This document shows positions 50,287-58,327 of a DNA stretch of 64,000 nt, piece by piece. Position 1 is the stretch's first letter. Each line of letters starts with the position of its first letter. Position numbers and translations under genes: made by a program. Under the pieces are notes generated by a model that was not told where the DNA came from, made no database searches, and was given only the letters and a program-made list of their open reading frames with translations. This DNA comes from Streptomyces noursei (lineage in GTDB: Bacteria; Actinomycetota; Actinomycetes; Streptomycetales; Streptomycetaceae): positions 4,092,001 to 4,156,000 of the forward strand of contig NZ_CP070326.1 in NCBI RefSeq assembly GCF_016917755.1, read 5' to 3'.

Positions 50287-50323
50287 GTTACCGCCCTGTG
50301 GCAGCACGTGACCTGCACGAAAC
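50287..50323. promoter_or_regulatory. Putative GlnR operator upstream of narK
   Basis: GTGAC-N6-GAAAC at 50308-50323 is a perfect GlnR half-site pair. A second GTTAC begins 21 bp before it (50287), close to the 22-bp periodicity of GlnR boxes, though its GAAAC partner is degraded (GTGGC). The perfect pair lies 84-99 bp upstream of the narK start. Confidence 0.7.
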
Positions 50324-50628
50324 CTTGCGCTCACGCGGCGCGGATGCATGCGGTGAGCCGCCGCGGCACATCCGCGGCGTACGGCGCGGGGACGGTGCGC
50401 CACCGTGCACCACGCGCCCCCACCTTCACCCGAACGGGGTAATGGCACGTGCCGCCGAACACTGCCAGCCTTCTTATCGGACGCACGGAGTGATGAGCCC
50501 ACCACGCACCGTCGCCGACCGCGGGAGGTGCCTCCCGTCCGGCGACGGCCGTTCGCCCCTGCCAGGGCGCCACACCCACCCCCGCAGGGATGCCGGGCTC
50601 CCCAGGACAGCGGAAGGAAAGGGATGCC

Positions 50629-50676
50629 ATGCACCGACCACCGCAGCGGATCACGGGCGGACTGCACGGTTCCTGA
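50629..50676 (+). CDS. Possible 15-residue leader peptide
   Basis: ATG at 50629 encodes MHRPPQRITGGLHGS and stops at TGA 50674-50676. GGAAGGAAAGGG just upstream is the strongest ribosome binding site in the region. It precedes two stem-loops and the cyclase-like gene 222 bp downstream. It could be an attenuation leader; it lacks Asp/Glu and so cannot be a lasso core. The existence of translation is an inference. Confidence 0.35.
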   Translation: MHRPPQRITGGLHGS

Positions 50677-50702
50677 CGTCCCCCGCCCGCCGCGCGATCC
50701 CC

Positions 50703-50768
50703 CTGCCGGGGCACCTCCCCGCCCCGGCAGCATCGAGGCCGGCCCGTCCGGCCGCGGCCGGACGGGCC
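50703..50768 (+). promoter_or_regulatory. Two tandem perfect hairpins (possible attenuator)
   Basis: Hairpin 1 is CTGCCGGGG / CCCCGGCAG (50703-50730, 9 bp). Hairpin 2 is GGCCCGTCCGGCC / GGCCGGACGGGCC (50741-50768, 13 bp, 2-nt loop). Both lie between the short frame and the cyclase-like gene, in the same direction. They may be a terminator or attenuator in its leader. Confidence 0.55.
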
Positions 50769-50897
50769 CGGGCTCACCCCCCGACGACGCCCCGCGGCGG
50801 CACCGCCCTCCCGTCGCCCGACCAACCACCCCTCGACGACGCCACTACGCGGCGGCAGCGATCGTTGCGCCCCGAGGCCAAGGAACGGTAACCGCCC

Positions 50898-52799
50898 GTG
50901 GATTTCCTGGTGTTCCCCGACCACCCCGTCACCGACCGGCTCGCCGCCCGCCTGCCCCGGACCTCCGCCACCCGCACCATCGCCCACCTCTCCGGCCGCC
51001 CCTGGATCGTCGGCCACTGGCGGCGCGAGGAGTTGGTGACCGCCCGGGTCGGCACACGCTGCGCGGTGCTGCTCGGCACAACCTCAGCCACGCAGGACGC
51101 GCTGGCCCGACTCCTGCCCCGGCTGCGCGGCCTCGACGACCTCGCGGAGCTCCGCCACGAACTCCCCGGCAGCTACTTCCTGTTGGCCTGCATGGGCGCC
51201 GAGGTGCGCGCCCAGGGCAGTCTCTCCGCGGTCCGCCGGCTGCACCGCACGGACCTCGGCGGCCTCACCGTGCTGGGCAGCCGCCCCCAGGACCTGGCCG
51301 CGCTGGCCCACACGGCGGCCGCCGCCGGACTGCCCGGCGCGCCCCGCACCGGCACGGTCGACGAGGAGGCGCTCGCCGCCCATCTGCTCGCGCCCGGCGC
51401 CCCGTTACCGCTCACACTGCGCACCTGCTGGCGCGCGGTGCACGCCGTACCGCCCGGCCACTGCGCCGCGCACGACCCGGCCGGCCGGTACCGCGAGGTC
51501 CGCTGGTGGCACCCACCGGAGCCGGACCTCCCGCTTCCGGACGCCGCCGAGGCGGTACGGGAGGCCCTCAGCGCGGCCGTGCACGCCCGGACCCACCGGG
51601 CCACGCTCAGCGCCGACCTCTCCGGCTGCCTGGACTCCACCAGCCTGTGTTTCCTGGCCGCCCGCGACGGTACCGAGCTGATCACCACCGCCTGGGAGGG
51701 CCGCGACCCGGCCGACGACGACCCCCTGTGGAGCGCGCACAGCGCCTACCGCCTCAGCCAGGTCCGCCAGGAGGGCCGCCACCTCTCCCTCCCGTATACC
51801 GACGCCCCCACCTGGTACACCCCGCCCGCGCAGCCCGCGCACACCGACCCGGCCGGCCCGCTGGCCGCCGTACGGGACGCGGCCCGGCTGCTGCACCAGG
51901 CGCGGCTGGTCGCCAAGTTCGGGTCCCGGATGCACCTGACCGGCATCGGCGGCGACGAGCTCTTCGCGCCCCGGCCGGTGGCGCTCAACTCCCTCGCCCG
52001 CGGCGACTTCCGCGAGGCGTTACGACTGGCCCGCCGGGCCCGGCGGCTCGCCCCCTGGACGCTGCGGGCCACCGTGCGCACCCTGCTCGGCGGCCGCTGC
52101 TACCCGCGGTGGCTGGCCGCCGGCGCCGACCGGATCGTCCCCGGCGCCCGCCGCCGGCCCGACGGCACGGACTGGGAGGACGTCCCGGCGATGCCGCCCT
52201 GGGCCCATCCGGACGCGGTCGCCACGGTGCGCCGGCTGCTGCGCGAGGCCGCCGCCGCGGCGCCCGAGCCGCTCGACCCGCTGCGCGCCCAGCACGAGGT
52301 GGCCGCCGCCGCGGTCCGGGCCGGCGAGCGGGTGCGCGGCATCGACGCCCTGACCTCGGCGCACGGTGTGGTCTACGAGGCGCCGTTCCTGGACGACGCG
52401 GTGATCGAGGCGGCGCTGGCCGTGCGGCTGGCGGACCGCGTACCGGGCGGCGGCGAGCCCGTGCTGGCCGCGGCGATGCGCGGCCTGGTGCCCGGACCGG
52501 TCCTGGGCCGCGGCAGTCGGCGCGCGCACAGCGCGGAGCTGCACGCCGGGCTGCGCCGGAACCGCCGGGCGCTGGCCGCGCTGTGCGAGGACTCCCGGTT
52601 GGCGGCGCTGGGCCTGATCCGGCCGGAGGCGCTGCGCCCGGTCCTGACGTCCCTCCAGCCGGACACCGGCGCGCTGCGGCCGCTGGACCCGACCCTGGCC
52701 GCCGAGTTCTGGCTGCGGGCGCGGCCGGCGGCGCCGGACCACGACGCCGCCCCGGCACCCGCCGCCCGGATCTCCGCCCCGGCAGCGGAAGGCGACTGA
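50898..52799 (+). CDS. Asparagine synthetase-like protein, lasso-peptide cyclase type (orphan)
   Basis: 633 aa, GTG start. The N-terminal half is a degenerate glutaminase domain without the nucleophilic Cys (starts VDFLVFPDHP). The synthetase domain has a PP-loop variant LSGCLDSTS near residue 240 (normally SGGxDS) and HLTGIGGDELFAP near residue 347, both in the style of lasso-peptide macrolactam synthetases (the ATP-dependent cyclase). No precursor peptide, RRE protein, leader peptidase or ABC exporter is adjacent. Two TTA codons (51405-51407, 52020-52022) make it a probable bldA-dependent gene. It could also be a stand-alone amide-forming enzyme. Confidence 0.75.
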   Translation: MDFLVFPDHPVTDRLAARLPRTSATRTIAHLSGRPWIVGHWRREELVTARVGTRCAVLLGTTSATQDALARLLPRLRGLDDLAELRHELPGSYFLLACMGAEVRAQGSLSAVRRLHRTDLGGLTVLGSRPQDLAALAHTAAAAGLPGAPRTGTVDEEALAAHLLAPGAPLPLTLRTCWRAVHAVPPGHCAAHDPAGRYREVRWWHPPEPDLPLPDAAEAVREALSAAVHARTHRATLSADLSGCLDSTSLCFLAARDGTELITTAWEGRDPADDDPLWSAHSAYRLSQVRQEGRHLSLPYTDAPTWYTPPAQPAHTDPAGPLAAVRDAARLLHQARLVAKFGSRMHLTGIGGDELFAPRPVALNSLARGDFREALRLARRARRLAPWTLRATVRTLLGGRCYPRWLAAGADRIVPGARRRPDGTDWEDVPAMPPWAHPDAVATVRRLLREAAAAAPEPLDPLRAQHEVAAAAVRAGERVRGIDALTSAHGVVYEAPFLDDAVIEAALAVRLADRVPGGGEPVLAAAMRGLVPGPVLGRGSRRAHSAELHAGLRRNRRALAALCEDSRLAALGLIRPEALRPVLTSLQPDTGALRPLDPTLAAEFWLRARPAAPDHDAAPAPAARISAPAAEGD

Positions 52800-52921
52800 C
52801 CCGGCCCGGCGCGGGCCCACCGGCGGTCGGCCCGACCGGTCCGCCCAGCCGACTGACCCAGCCGGCGGACCAGCCGATCGCCCCGGCCGAGTTACCCAGC
52901 CGGTCGGTTCAGCCGGTCGGT

Positions 52922-53476
52922 TCAGCCGTTCTGCTCGATGGGCGGGCCCATCCAGATCGTCTGCTCGCAGATGTTCATCCGGGTCTTCTTGCCCTTCTCG
53001 TCCCGGACCTTTATCAGCTTCTGGTGGCGATCACGGGGCGCGCCCACGATCGCCTCGTCGTTGCTCACCAGGCAGTCGGCGGGCGTCATACCGGGCCCGT
53101 GGTCCTTGTAGCGCAGGTGAGTGGTGACCATGCCACCGCGCCGGAGGTCTATCGGCATGGTGCGGCCCTGCCCCTTGCCGTCCGACTCCGGCCCCTTGCC
53201 GACGTGGACCGCGAAGGTGGGGAAGCCGTCGAAGACGCACGGCTGTGACCCCTTGTTGACGACCGACAACTTGGCCTCGCGATGGGCGCTGTGCGGCGCC
53301 GCCTTCAGGACGGTGACCTTCCAGCTCAGGCCCTTGGTCCTGCAGTTGGCGTGCAGCGCCGCCATCCGCCCCGAGCCGCAGCCGGTCACGGTCAGCCCGG
53401 CGGCGACGGTGAAGGCGAGCGCGGCCATCGTCGTCGCGAGTACGGAACGTCGCTGCACGACTCCCCCCTGTTCCAT
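52922..53476 (-). CDS. DUF4232 lipoprotein
   Basis: 184 aa from the ATG at 53476 (AGGA 7 nt upstream); a GTG at 53458 is an alternative. Lipoprotein signal RRSVLATTMAALAFTVAAGLTVTGC with the lipid-accepting Cys near residue 33. The mature part is a DUF4232 beta-sandwich (VVNKGSQPCVFDGFPTFAVHVG, GGMVTTHLRYKDHGP) with paired Cys residues. Extracytoplasmic; function unknown. The 3' flank (52841-52926) carries short CAGCCGGTCGGTT-type repeats. Confidence 0.88.
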   Translation of the reverse strand: MEQGGVVQRRSVLATTMAALAFTVAAGLTVTGCGSGRMAALHANCRTKGLSWKVTVLKAAPHSAHREAKLSVVNKGSQPCVFDGFPTFAVHVGKGPESDGKGQGRTMPIDLRRGGMVTTHLRYKDHGPGMTPADCLVSNDEAIVGAPRDRHQKLIKVRDEKGKKTRMNICEQTIWMGPPIEQNG

Positions 53477-53514
53477 CCGTTTGTCCTGTTCGCACACATC
53501 GTTCGCACGCGATG

Positions 53515-53536
53515 TCCTTCCGTAAGGAAGGATTTT
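53515..53536 (+). terminator. Short hairpin with T-run upstream of the DUF4232 gene
   Basis: TCCTTCC-GTAA-GGAAGGA followed by TTTT on the plus strand. Its position 39 bp upstream of the divergent DUF4232 start makes an operator equally possible. Confidence 0.4.
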
Positions 53537-53598
53537 CGGCGTCGTTGGTTGCCTGCACCCGGACACGGATATGCATCGTGTGAAGAGACGTCGATCAC

Positions 53599-53991
53599 GT
53601 GACGGTCGCGCGCGGCCCGTCGTCCGCCCGGCACCCGGCGGGATCCTACGGCCCCTCAGCGCCCGCCGCGACCGCGCTGGTCGGACCCTGGACCGCCCGG
53701 CTCGTCGACCGCCACGGCCAGGCCCGGATCGCCGTCCCGGCCACCGCCCCGACGATGGTCACCGGCATGGGTCTGGTCCAGTCCCGCACCCCCGCGGGCC
53801 GGCTGAACGAAGGGCTGACACTGGCGGTGACCACGCTGCTGACCGGGATCGCGGCCGGCTCGGCGACCGGCGGCTGGACCGCCGAGCACCTGCCGTTCCC
53901 CGCCGCCGGATGCGCCGTACCGGCCGCGGCGGCGGCCCTGTCCCTGGCGGCGACCGCGACGGCCACGGCAACCGCCGCCCGCCGAGCCTGA
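53599..53991 (+). pseudogene. MFS transporter remnant with internal deletion
   Basis: 130-codon open frame from a GTG. The first half contains VGPWTARLVDRHGQARIAVPA, which looks like the conserved loop after TM2 of an MFS protein. It is followed immediately by TMVTGMGLVQSRTPAGRLNEGLTLAVTTLLTGIAAGSATGGWTAEH, the typical last two helices of the same transporter class. The central ~250-300 residues are missing, so this is best read as an in-frame deletion derivative. There is no ribosome binding site at the start. Confidence 0.65.
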
Positions 53992-54015
53992 CCGCCGAGC
54001 CCCGGCCCCGACCCG

Positions 54016-54061
54016 AAAAAACGAAGGCCCCGGCGTTCCTTTCGGAACACCAGGGCCTTCG
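54016..54061 (-). terminator. Intrinsic terminator of tmRNA
   Basis: On the minus strand a stem CGAAGGCCC / GGGCCTTCG enclosing an inner TTCC/GGAA stem is followed by six T residues. It begins 16 bp after the tmRNA 3' end. A rare textbook U-tract terminator in this genome region. Confidence 0.9.
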
Positions 54062-54076
54062 CTCACATGGGAATTG

Positions 54077-54442
54077 TGGAGATGGCGGGAATCGAACCCG
54101 CGTCCAACGGTGTGGAATCAGGGCTTCTCCGAGTGCAGTCCGCTGCGATTTTCTCGGCCCCGGAGATCACGCGGACAAGTCTCCGACGGGCCCAGTCACT
54201 GTTTGATTTCCCTCTTCACCCCGTGACCGGGATCAAGGTTTAGTCCCCTAGCTGATGCCAGGATCCGGGTCGGGAACAGCCCCGGGCTGACACTTCGCAA
54301 GTCGCTACTTAGGCAGCGAGGGCGAAGGAATCGCGCTTGGTGTTGGCGATTATTGGTTTCGGCATATGGTTAACGAGATCATTGCCGCTTCCTCGACTCG
54401 CTTCCCCTGCTTCGACATCCGCTGTCGAAACCGATCATCCCC
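54077..54442 (-). ncRNA. ssrA: Transfer-messenger RNA
   Basis: 366 nt before CCA addition (CCA not encoded). The 5' end GGGGATG pairs with the 3' CATCTCC to form the acceptor stem (one G-U pair). The T-arm GCGGGTTCGATTCCCGC is intact. The tag frame (54309-54347) reads ANTKRDSFALAA then TAA, with the proteolysis end ALAA. The upstream pseudoknot region and resume codon GCC follow AATAATC. With SmpB it rescues stalled ribosomes. The tag appears four residues shorter than the S. coelicolor tag I remember (ANTKRDSSQQAFALAA). Confidence 0.96.
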
Positions 54443-54566
54443 ATGTTTTCTTTTCAAGGTGGTGCCACACCCTCGCGGGGTGTGTCCCCATCGTACGTGA
54501 CCAACGCACGCGGGTGCCAGCATATTCCCGGCGGCCGTCGCGGACCCCGGCCCGGCCGCCGGTTTC

Positions 54567-55067
54567 TCAGGCCCGCTGCCGGCGTCGGGCCGCCGAGATC
54601 GCCCGATCCGTCTCACGGCGGTCCTGCTGCTCGCGCAGCGTCTGCCGCTTGTCCCACTCCTTCTTGCCCTTGGCCAGCGCGATCTCGACCTTGGCCCGGC
54701 CGTCCTTGAAGTACAGGGACAGCGGCACGATCGTGTGACCCGAGTCCTGGGACTTGACCTCCAACTTGTCGATCTCGACGCGGTGCAGCAGCAGCTTCCG
54801 CTTCCGCCGCGCGCTGTGATTCGTCCAGGTGCCCTGCGCGTATTCGGGGATATGGACGTTGTGCAGCCAGGCTTCCCCGCCGTCGATCTGGACAAATCCG
54901 TCCACGAGCGACGCCCGGCCCTGGCGCAGCGACTTCACCTCTGTGCCGGTCAACACCAGACCGCACTCATAGGTGTCCAGAATGTGGTAGTCGTGCCGCG
55001 CCTTCTTGTGCTGCGCGACGAGCTTGCGCCCGTCGTTCTTGTCCTTGCCCTTGCCCTTGGTAGCCAT
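54567..55067 (-). CDS. smpB: tmRNA-binding protein SmpB
   Basis: 166 aa. Conserved KLVAQHKKARHDYHILDTYECGLVLTGTEVKSLRQGRASLVDGF, HIPEYAQGTWTNHSARRKRKLLLHR and the C-terminal helix KGKKEWDKRQTLREQQDRRETDRAI. It escorts tmRNA to stalled ribosomes. Located 125 bp upstream of ssrA on the same strand. 18 bp separate it from the peptidase gene upstream, suggesting co-transcription. Confidence 0.98.
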   Translation of the reverse strand: MATKGKGKDKNDGRKLVAQHKKARHDYHILDTYECGLVLTGTEVKSLRQGRASLVDGFVQIDGGEAWLHNVHIPEYAQGTWTNHSARRKRKLLLHRVEIDKLEVKSQDSGHTIVPLSLYFKDGRAKVEIALAKGKKEWDKRQTLREQQDRRETDRAISAARRRQRA

Positions 55068-55085
55068 AGTGCGGCCATTTTCGCA

Positions 55086-56282
55086 CTACGCACCGGTGCC
55101 GAGGCCACTCAATACTGTGCGGGCCCGTTTCTCGGCATGATCCTCGACGAGCAGGTCCGGGGCGATGCCGGCGCCGTCCACGGCCCGGCCGGCCGGAGTG
55201 CGGTAGTGGCCGACGGTCAGCTCCGCGACCGAGCCGTCCGGCAGCTCGCTGGGCATCTGCACCGAACCCTTGCCGAACGTCGGTGAGCCCACCACGACCG
55301 CCCGACCGCGGTCCTGGAGCGCGCCGGACAGCAGCTCCGCGGCGCTCATCGTGCCGCCGTCCACCAGCACGACCAGCGGGATCCGGGTGTCCCCGGCGCG
55401 CTCGGCGTACAGGGCGCGCTGGCTGCCGTCCACGTCGTAGGTGGCGACCAGGCCGCCGTCGAGGAAGACCGACGCGGTGGCGACCGCCTCGGTGACCAGG
55501 CCGCCGGTATTGCCGCGCAGGTCCAGTAACAGCCCGCCCCGCCGGTCGGCGGCGCGCACCGCGCGGCGGACCGCGGCGCCGGTGCCCTTGGCGAATGCGG
55601 TGATCTTGATGCGGGTCGGGCCGTCGGCGCCGTACGGGCGGTCCACGGTGACGTTCCGGGTGTGCAGGCGGGTCCGGCGCAGGGTCACGCTCCAGTGGCG
55701 GGCACCGCGCCCGAGGTCCAGCCGGACGGACGTGCCGGGGGCACCGGAGCCCCCGGGCCCGTCGCCGCGCAGCCGGGCGACGACGTCGGTGACCGGGCAC
55801 CCCCGGGCGGGCCGGCCGTCGACCGCGTCGAGGCGGTCGCCGACGGCGATGCCGGAGCGGGCGGCGGGCCCGTCGGGCCGCACCCGGGACACCGTTATCC
55901 GGCCACCGCCCTGCTCCCGCACCCACAGCCCGACGCCGACGTATGTGCCGTCCAACTGGGCCTGGAAATCCTCGAATTCGCCGGCGGTGTAGACCGTCGA
56001 CCACCGGTCGCCGCTGCGACTGACGACGTCCGCGGCGGCCTGCGCGCCGGACTTGCCGTCCCCGGCGGCCTGCGCCGCGGCCCGTGCGGCCCGCTCGATG
56101 GCGGGCCGGTCGGCGGCCGCGCCCTCGGCGGGCCGGCCGTGGGCGGCGGACTCCGCGGCGTCCCCGGCGTCGTCCCAGGTGCCGGTGGCCGCGCCCGCGG
56201 CGAGCACCCCGGCGAGGAACAACGTCAGGGCCGCCCCGCGGCGGATGCGGCGGGGCCGGTCGTACCAACACGGGCCCAGCAT
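55086..56282 (-). CDS. S41-family C-terminal processing peptidase
   Basis: 398 aa. N-terminal membrane anchor (RGAALTLFLAGVLAAGAATG). PDZ domain (GVGLWVREQGGGRITVSRVRPDGPAARSGIAVGDRLDAVDG). S41 protease domain with the catalytic Ser in DGGTMSAAELLSGAL (near residue 311) and Lys in SPTFGKGSVQ (near 335), and the substrate groove GGLLLDLRGNTGGLVTEAV. It cleaves envelope proteins at unstructured C-termini. Between ftsX and smpB, the usual actinobacterial position. Confidence 0.95.
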   Translation of the reverse strand: MLGPCWYDRPRRIRRGAALTLFLAGVLAAGAATGTWDDAGDAAESAAHGRPAEGAAADRPAIERAARAAAQAAGDGKSGAQAAADVVSRSGDRWSTVYTAGEFEDFQAQLDGTYVGVGLWVREQGGGRITVSRVRPDGPAARSGIAVGDRLDAVDGRPARGCPVTDVVARLRGDGPGGSGAPGTSVRLDLGRGARHWSVTLRRTRLHTRNVTVDRPYGADGPTRIKITAFAKGTGAAVRRAVRAADRRGGLLLDLRGNTGGLVTEAVATASVFLDGGLVATYDVDGSQRALYAERAGDTRIPLVVLVDGGTMSAAELLSGALQDRGRAVVVGSPTFGKGSVQMPSELPDGSVAELTVGHYRTPAGRAVDGAGIAPDLLVEDHAEKRARTVLSGLGTGA

Positions 56283-56303
56283 GCCGGTGAGTCTAGGCGA
56301 CGA

Positions 56304-56341
56304 AAGGGCGCCGTACGGGGAGTTGACCGTACGGCGCCCTT
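56304..56341 (-). terminator. Terminator after ftsX
   Basis: Perfect 15-bp stem AAGGGCGCCGTACGG / CCGTACGGCGCCCTT with an 8-nt loop, 9 bp after the ftsX stop and 22 bp before the peptidase start. On the minus strand it ends in CTTTCG. It separates ftsEX from ctp. Confidence 0.8.
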
Positions 56342-56349
56342 GGCGAAGC

Positions 56350-57261
56350 TCACACCTTGAGGTACTTGCGCAGCGCGAAGAACGCGGCGAGCGCGGGCAT
56401 CAGCAACCCGATGAGCAGGACCAGCGGAAGCACCGCCAGGACGGCGTCCCAGCCGATGAAGTTGACCACCTGGATCTGCTTCGCCAGCCACTGGTTGATC
56501 ATGAAGTACTTGCCGCCGACGAGCAGGACGCAGGCGAACACGGCACCGATGAGGCCGGCGATCGCGGCCTCCATGATGAACGGCAGCTGGATGTAGAAGC
56601 TGGAGGCGCCCACCAGCCGCATGATGCCGGTCTCCCGGCGGCGGCTGAACGCGGAGACCCGCACGGTGTTGACGATCAGCATCAGCGCCACCACCAGCAT
56701 CAGGCCCATGACGCCCAGGGCCGCGTACCGCATGCCGTCCAGGAGGCGGAACAGCGGTTCGACGGTGTCCCGTTGGTCCTGGACCTGCTCGACGCCGGGG
56801 CGCTCGGAGAACGCCGACTTGATCACGTCGAACTTGGTCGGGTCCTTGAGCTTGACCCGGAAGGACTCCGGCAGCTGGTCGGGCGTGACCAGACCGGCCA
56901 CGGGCGTGTCGCCGAACTGCTCCTTGTAGTGCTTGTACGCCTGGTCGCTGGTCTCGTGCTCCACGTTCTGCACCAGCGGCAGCCGGTGCAGCTCGGCCAG
57001 GATGTCGTTCTTCTGCTGCTCGGTCGCCGCGCCCTTGGCGCAGTTGGCGGCCGTCTCGGCGTCGTTCTTGTTGCAGAAGAAGATGGAGACGTTGACCTTG
57101 TCGTACCAGTACCCCTTCATCGTGTTGACCTGGTCGCGCATCAACAGCGAGGCGCCGAACAGGCCGAGCGAGAGGGCTACCGAGACGATGACGGCGAAAG
57201 TCATCGTGAGATTTCGGCGGAGACCGACGCCGATCTCCGACAGGACGAACTGGGCGCGCAT
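56350..57261 (-). CDS. ftsX: Cell division protein FtsX
   Basis: 303 aa. Four membrane helices: one near residue 25 (LTMTFAVIVSVALSLGLFGASLL), three in the C-terminal half. The large extracellular domain (~50-165) contains a Cys pair (FFCNKNDAETAANCAKG). With FtsE it forms an ABC-type complex that activates peptidoglycan hydrolases (RipC-like) at the septum. The start follows the ftsE stop by 9 bp. Confidence 0.97.
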   Translation of the reverse strand: MRAQFVLSEIGVGLRRNLTMTFAVIVSVALSLGLFGASLLMRDQVNTMKGYWYDKVNVSIFFCNKNDAETAANCAKGAATEQQKNDILAELHRLPLVQNVEHETSDQAYKHYKEQFGDTPVAGLVTPDQLPESFRVKLKDPTKFDVIKSAFSERPGVEQVQDQRDTVEPLFRLLDGMRYAALGVMGLMLVVALMLIVNTVRVSAFSRRRETGIMRLVGASSFYIQLPFIMEAAIAGLIGAVFACVLLVGGKYFMINQWLAKQIQVVNFIGWDAVLAVLPLVLLIGLLMPALAAFFALRKYLKV

Positions 57262-57270
57262 GGCGTCCTT

Positions 57271-57960
57271 TCAGTGCTGGTAGCCGTACACGCCGCGCGA
57301 CTGGTCGCGTACGAGCCGGCCCTTCTCGAGTTCCATGACCCGCTTGCGCATCTGGTCGACGATCTGCTGGTCGTGGGTGGCCATGACCACCGTCGTCCCG
57401 GTGCGGTTGATCCGGTCCAGCAGCTTCATGATGCCGACGGAGGTCTGCGGGTCGAGGTTGCCGGTGGGCTCGTCGGCGATGAGCAGCAACGGGCGGTTGA
57501 CGAAGGCCCGCGCGATGGCGACGCGCTGCTGCTCGCCACCGGAGAGCTCGCCCGGCATGCGGTCCTCCTTGCCGCCGAGGCCGACGAGTTCGAGGACTTC
57601 GGGCACCGTCTTGCGGATCTGCCCGCGCGGCCTGCCGATGACTTCCAGGGCGAAGGCGACGTTCTGCCCCACAGTCTTGTTGGGGAGCAACCGGAAGTCC
57701 TGGAAGACCGTGCCCACCTGGCGGCGCATCTGCGGCACCTTCCAGTTGGACAGCTTGGCCAGATCCTTCCCCAGTACGTGCACGGCGCCATGGCTGGCGC
57801 GCTCCTCACGCAGGAGCAGCCGCAGGAAGGTGGACTTACCGGAGCCCGAGGATCCCACCAGGAAGACGAACTCGCCGCGCTCGATCTCCAGGGAGACGTC
57901 CCTGAGGGCGGGGCGGTTCTGCTTCGGGTAGGTCTTGGAGACGTTGTCGAATCGGATCAC
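57271..57960 (-). CDS. ftsE: Cell division ATP-binding protein FtsE
   Basis: 229 aa. Walker A VGSSGSGKSTFLRLLL, Q-loop VFQDFRLLPNKTV, signature LSGGEQQRVAIARAFV, Walker B LLIADEPTGNLDP and MATHD. Length and MIRFDNVSKTYP start are standard. Operon with ftsX. The upstream region contains a tandem repeat block (58114-58233). Confidence 0.97.
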   Translation of the reverse strand: MIRFDNVSKTYPKQNRPALRDVSLEIERGEFVFLVGSSGSGKSTFLRLLLREERASHGAVHVLGKDLAKLSNWKVPQMRRQVGTVFQDFRLLPNKTVGQNVAFALEVIGRPRGQIRKTVPEVLELVGLGGKEDRMPGELSGGEQQRVAIARAFVNRPLLLIADEPTGNLDPQTSVGIMKLLDRINRTGTTVVMATHDQQIVDQMRKRVMELEKGRLVRDQSRGVYGYQH

Positions 57961-58327
57961 AGATGCACCACGGTCGACCTGGATAGGGGCACGGGTTGCC
58001 GGTCACGGCTCCCGTCGGTGTGCGTGACCCTACGCGAACCTGGTGTGGGGGCCCAGCCGGCGGGGGAGGTTGGTGTGGTTCTTCACGGTGCCTACGGGAC
58101 AAAAAGCACACAATGCCGGGCGGGTGGGCAAGAAAGGGGCTGCCCGGTGGGAGGAAAGGGACTGCCGGGTGGGAGCGAGGGACCCCGCCGGGTAGGCGGG
58201 AAAGGCGCTGCCGGGCCGGAAAGAGGGGGCGAACCCCGGGGCGCGCCGTCCGGCGGCGGAACTGGCACAGTGGTAGAGGGAACCAATGCGCCGCCCGGTG
58301 CGTTGATGCGGTAAGTAAGGAGGTCGC
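57961..58327. other. Divergent intergenic region upstream of ftsE
   Basis: 367 bp between ftsE and the small zinc-ribbon gene. The main feature is the repeat block at 58114-58233. The Pro-rich frames on the minus strand across it are repeat-derived and not considered genes. Confidence 0.5.
58114..58233. repeat. Five degenerate 22-27-bp tandem repeats
   Basis: Units begin TGCCGGG/TGCCCGG/CGCCGGG and continue with a purine-rich GGTGGGA(G/C)...AAAGGG(A/C)C. Unit starts are at 58114, 58141, 58163, 58186 and 58209. The plus strand is purine-rich. Located 154-273 bp upstream of ftsE and 95 bp upstream of the divergent small gene. Confidence 0.65.

Larger units (their letters stand above)
50324..50897. 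other. Leader/intergenic region between narK and the Asn synthetase-like gene
   Basis: About 570 bp. It contains a short open frame with a good ribosome binding site (50629-50676), two perfect hairpins (50703-50730 and 50741-50768) and nothing else recognised. The long frames here are rich in Arg/Pro and look non-coding. Confidence 0.5.

Noticed and set aside
50629..50676. Short frame before the cyclase-like gene as a lasso precursor peptide
   Set aside because: The 15 residues contain no Asp or Glu to accept the macrolactam and no leader motif; considered only as a possible leader peptide.
58114..58233. CRISPR array
   Set aside because: Repeats are contiguous and degenerate with no unique spacers of constant length; no cas genes in the window.
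58092..58286. 64-codon Pro-rich minus-strand frame upstream of ftsE
   Set aside because: It is produced by the purine-rich tandem repeats and has no ribosome binding site.
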